This document shows positions 61,313 through 64,000 of a stretch of DNA of 64,000 nucleotides, one piece after another (positions within the stretch are counted from its first letter, which is position 1; every line of letters starts with the position of its first letter). The stretch is taken from positions 27,384,022 to 27,448,021 of the forward strand of contig NC_092045.1 of the NCBI RefSeq assembly GCF_003086295.3. The letters run 5' to 3'. The position numbers were made by a program, and so were the translations under genes. The stretch comes from Arachis hypogaea. Taxonomy: Eukaryota; Streptophyta; Magnoliopsida; Fabales; Fabaceae. The notes beneath the pieces are model-generated. The model was given only the letters and a program-made list of their open reading frames with translations, ran no database searches and was not told the DNA's origin.

Positions 61313-62949
61313 TGGAGGAATCGTCGAGCTAGCGACGCTAAAAGAGCACTCTGTTGGGAGGCAACCCAACCTGAGGTAGTATCCTTTTCATCTTCACTTC
61401 AATAAAGATCACAAGTTGTTTCCCCTGTATTGCGAGGAGCTAAGTTTGGTGTTCTACACCAAAACAATCCAAGAGTGAAAGTGTAATTCTAAGTTTGGTG
61501 TTCCACCAAAGATATTAGTTAGAATCACACTACACCCCCAAAATACATTGCTAGCTCCAACCAACCAAGGGAACCACTTAGCTATAGTTTAGTTTCTAGT
61601 TAAGAATTGTTTTGTTAACAACATGATATAAGGTTCTCTGCATGTATGCAAACTTTTGTACTGGGCAAGGAACTAAGTTTGGTGTTCACACACCAAATTC
61701 AGTTCAGAAGTTCACAAGCATACATGCAAGCTAACTATTTCTCAAGTGCTTCGGGAACAAGCAACTTCCAATAACTTTGCAGGAACCTTATGAGGAAATG
61801 GTGCACCTTCATCCAAGGAGGTAAAGTAGCAAAGACTATGGATGATGACAAAGAGGAGGACAACTAGAAACCATCACCCGAAGGTTGTATTGTTACTTAA
61901 TTCCATATGCTGAGAATGTTAAAATTGGAAGTCCAAATGCACCTTTGATTAATAGTTGCTCGTTAGTTGGAACCTTTTCAATTCTGCATTTAATTCTCCT
62001 TGCTTAAGTCTATGTTATTGAGCCTAATGTCTTGAATGTTCACTTGCACCTTTCTTACTTGTATGCTTGTCTCTTTAAGTTAATAAAAAAGAAAATGTTA
62101 TGAAAAGAATGAGAGTAGAGTTATTTTGTAAAGTGCATTCTGAATGTTTGTGGTAGAATGATTAGTAAGCTAAGTTGGTTCACCAAGAAAGGAAAGAAAG
62201 CAACTATCCATCCTAAGTCCTAAGTTTGAGACACATTCCTTGAGGCTAGCTAAACAATAAGATCCCAGCAAGAAAAAAGAAGAAGAGCAATACAAGTCAA
62301 AATAAGAAAGGGAACACAATAAGAAACAATGCTAGGCACCAAGGGTTTTGAAACTGAGGCATGTGTCTGTGGTGTTTATGTATAAGGGATATACTTGGAT
62401 GAATAAGCTCTTAGGGGTGCCTTATCACTTGGTAACTTGGATTAACTAATTCGGGATTATCAGCTGAAAGTCCACTATCAAGAGTAACCTTGTTACAGAG
62501 CACTTAGTAACCCAAAGAGGTGCTGGACACCAAGGTCTCAAGAAAGAAAGAATAACAAACCATGTGCCTGTGGTGTGTATGTATGAGGGAAAGAGACTTG
62601 AGGGAGTAAGTCCTTAGGGGTGTCTTAACACCTAGCACCTTAAAACCAACTAGTTTGGGAGTGTTGGCTGAAAGCTTATCATTAAAAGTCGCCCTCTTAC
62701 AAAGCACCTAGAAAAAAGAAAAATAAACTTTGAAAAGAAAAAAAAAGAAGGATCAATAAGAAAGAAGCCTCAAGGGATGCAATCAAGAGAGTGACTAGGG
62801 ATTTGATAAAGGCTTGAAACCTAAAAGGAAAGAACCTAAGTTGCTATGCATGAAACTCCATAAACCATGAATGCTATTTCCATCTTATCTTCTTGTTCTT
62901 TCATTTCATTTTTCTTATGCTTCAGTACTTGCTTAGGGACGAGCAAGCT
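61313..62949 (+). other. Element F 3' non-coding region
   Basis: It starts with the GTTGGGAGGCAACCCAACC hairpin typical of these elements (61,353-61,371). It has AAGTTTGGTGTT at 61,442, 61,491 and 61,675 and an imperfect duplication at 62,337-62,712. No gene is seen. Confidence 0.75.
62337..62712 (+). repeat. Imperfect tandem duplication of about 180 bp
   Basis: Copies at about 62,337-62,510 and 62,527-62,712 share, in order, CACCAAGG, CATGTG(T/C)CTGTGGTGT, TTAGGGGTG(C/T)CTTA, GGCTGAAAG/AGCTGAAAG and ACA(G/A)AGCAC(T/C)TAG. Confidence 0.8.
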
Positions 62950-62964
62950 TTAAGTTTGGTGTTG
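62950..62964 (+). promoter_or_regulatory. Element F plus-strand priming tract
   Basis: TTAAGTTTGGTGTTG directly before the LTR start TGATGCC, identical to the tract of element D. Confidence 0.65.
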
Positions 62965-64000
62965 TGATGCCAGAGCATCTAGGCCAGTTTCACTGACCTT
63001 TTCTTTACTGTTTTAGGGTAGTTTCATGCATTTTCCTAGTAAACAAGGCAAGTTTTGGGTGAAAATACACTTACACCTTCATTTAAGCAACTATTGTGAA
63101 TTTTTGCATGATTTCATGAGATTTTTGCCAGAATTGCATGATAATTTAATGATGCATAATCTCATGACTTTGGCTAGAGCTTTGATGCACTTTAATTGCT
63201 TGATTTTAGGACAAATGAAGCATGGAAGAATCACGTTAGCATTCTCGTTAACTTAGTTAACGTGACTACTAACGTGGGATGGCAAATAGCTTGCAACGTG
63301 ATCACCAATAACGCCTGCGAAGCCATTCATAGCCTACGTTAAGAGCCACGTTAAATAAGTTAACGTGGTACTTAACGTAGAAGAAAAAGAGGACTCCACG
63401 TTAATGAGAAACGTGAACTCCAATAACGTTTCTCCTCAACGTTAGTGGTAAAAGTGAACACCACTAACGTTGGGAAACTAGGCAATGCTCCACGTTAAGA
63501 GTCACATTAACTAAGTTAACGTGAACTCTAACGTGGAAGAGGATCAACAATTCCAACGTTAGTGACATTCACTTTTGTCACTAACGTTGGATCATGAGCA
63601 TTGCCTACGTTAACTCTCACGTTAAGATTGTTAACGTGAAAGTTAACGTGGAGTGGGGTTCAAAGAGCCAACGTTAGTGACACTCACTTTTGTCACTAAC
63701 GTTGGGAGAGGGCTTCATTAGTTAACGTGGGTTCTAACGTAGGGGCTTAAGGCAATTGGAGCATTAGTGACAAAGGTGAGTGTCACTAACGCTCTCGACG
63801 GTGATAGATGCCCACGTTAAGAGCTACGTTAGCTAAGATAATGTAAGACCTAACGTAGGGGGGCAAGAGGCAAGCAACGTTAATGGGAAAAGTGATTCCC
63901 ATTAACGTTTGCAAAAAGGGGCACAAGCCAACGTTAATGGGAAAAGTGAGTCCCATTAACGTTGGCCAAGAATTGAGAAGGAACGTTAGAAGTCACGTTA
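62965..64000 (+). repeat. Element F 3' LTR, cut by window end
   Basis: It starts TGATGCCAGAGCATC. From 63,232 on it is dominated by AACGTT palindrome units. The end lies outside the window. Confidence 0.85.
63232..64000. repeat. AACGTT/TTAACGTG palindrome array in the LTR
   Basis: More than twenty copies of ACGTTA/TAACGT in about 770 bp, arranged as inverted pairs. Examples are CCAACGTTAGTGAC...GTCACTAACGTTGG at 63,553-63,590 and 63,668-63,705 (14-bp arms, 10-bp loop), and pairs of CACGTTAA...TTAACGTG around GTTAACTTAGTTAAC-like centres. Different units have different loops but the same arms. The array continues past the window end. Confidence 0.92.

Larger units (their letters stand above)
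59385..64000 (+). mobile_element. Element F: Athila-type element, 3' half
   Basis: Plus-strand Athila-type pol from the last part of reverse transcriptase through integrase, a 1.65 kb 3' non-coding region and the start of the 3' LTR, which runs beyond the window. Its polymerase is a close relative of the one in element D (shared [20 protein letters not shown]), but its LTR is different. The 5' half is replaced by element E. Confidence 0.88.

Overview
The window is plant nuclear DNA made almost entirely of nested transposable elements. I see no intact host gene. The combination of families points to a legume, most likely Arachis (peanut): Athila-type Ty3/gypsy elements with tRNA-Asp primer sites and GGCGTT/AACGCC repeats, a MuDR-type transposase, Tat/Tekay/SIRE-like relatives, very AT-rich spacers and many MITE-like foldbacks. 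The genus is inferred from remembered family resemblance, not from a search.

Layout. (1) 1-3220: AT-rich DNA with a 1.27 kb long-TIR DNA element (482-1752). (2) 3.3-14.2 kb: a decayed MuDR-like (MULE) transposase gene on the + strand. It is split by element A (3986-12141), a non-autonomous LTR retrotransposon whose only ORF is a Pro/Tyr-rich protein unrelated to gag-pol. (3) 14,613-14,907 and 43,285-44,825: two halves of a plant-mobile-domain (PMD) pseudogene on the - strand, convergent with the transposase. They are separated by element B (14,908-43,279, - strand), a non-coding giant with LTRs of about 4.4 kb and a tRNA-iMet primer site. (4) Inside B sit two Athila-type elements with perfect target-site duplications: C (20,180-25,875, +, TSD TGACA), reduced to gag-protease, and D (25,986-37,669, -, TSD GTACA), with a full but broken gag-pol. 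(5) 44.8-47.8 kb: 3' end of a SIRE-like copia element with its LTR. (6) 47.8-49.1 kb: AT-rich tandem array with a period of about 103 bp. (7) 49.1-53.9 kb: AT-rich spacer with several foldback MITEs and a remarkable fused pseudogene joining a ribose-5-phosphate isomerase fragment to a photosystem I PsaD fragment. (8) 53.9-59.4 kb: 3' half of a Tat-lineage element on the - strand with an antisense ORF (PF04195-like) on the + strand. (9) 59.4-64.0 kb: 3' half of an Athila-type element on the + strand, joined head-on to the Tat element inside both reverse transcriptases. It ends in an LTR packed with AACGTT palindromes.

Order of events read from the nesting: the MULE/PMD unit came first, A inserted into the transposase, B into the PMD gene, then C and D into B. 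Coding regions carry stops and frameshifts throughout, many of them TAG or TGA where a C-to-T change would explain the stop.
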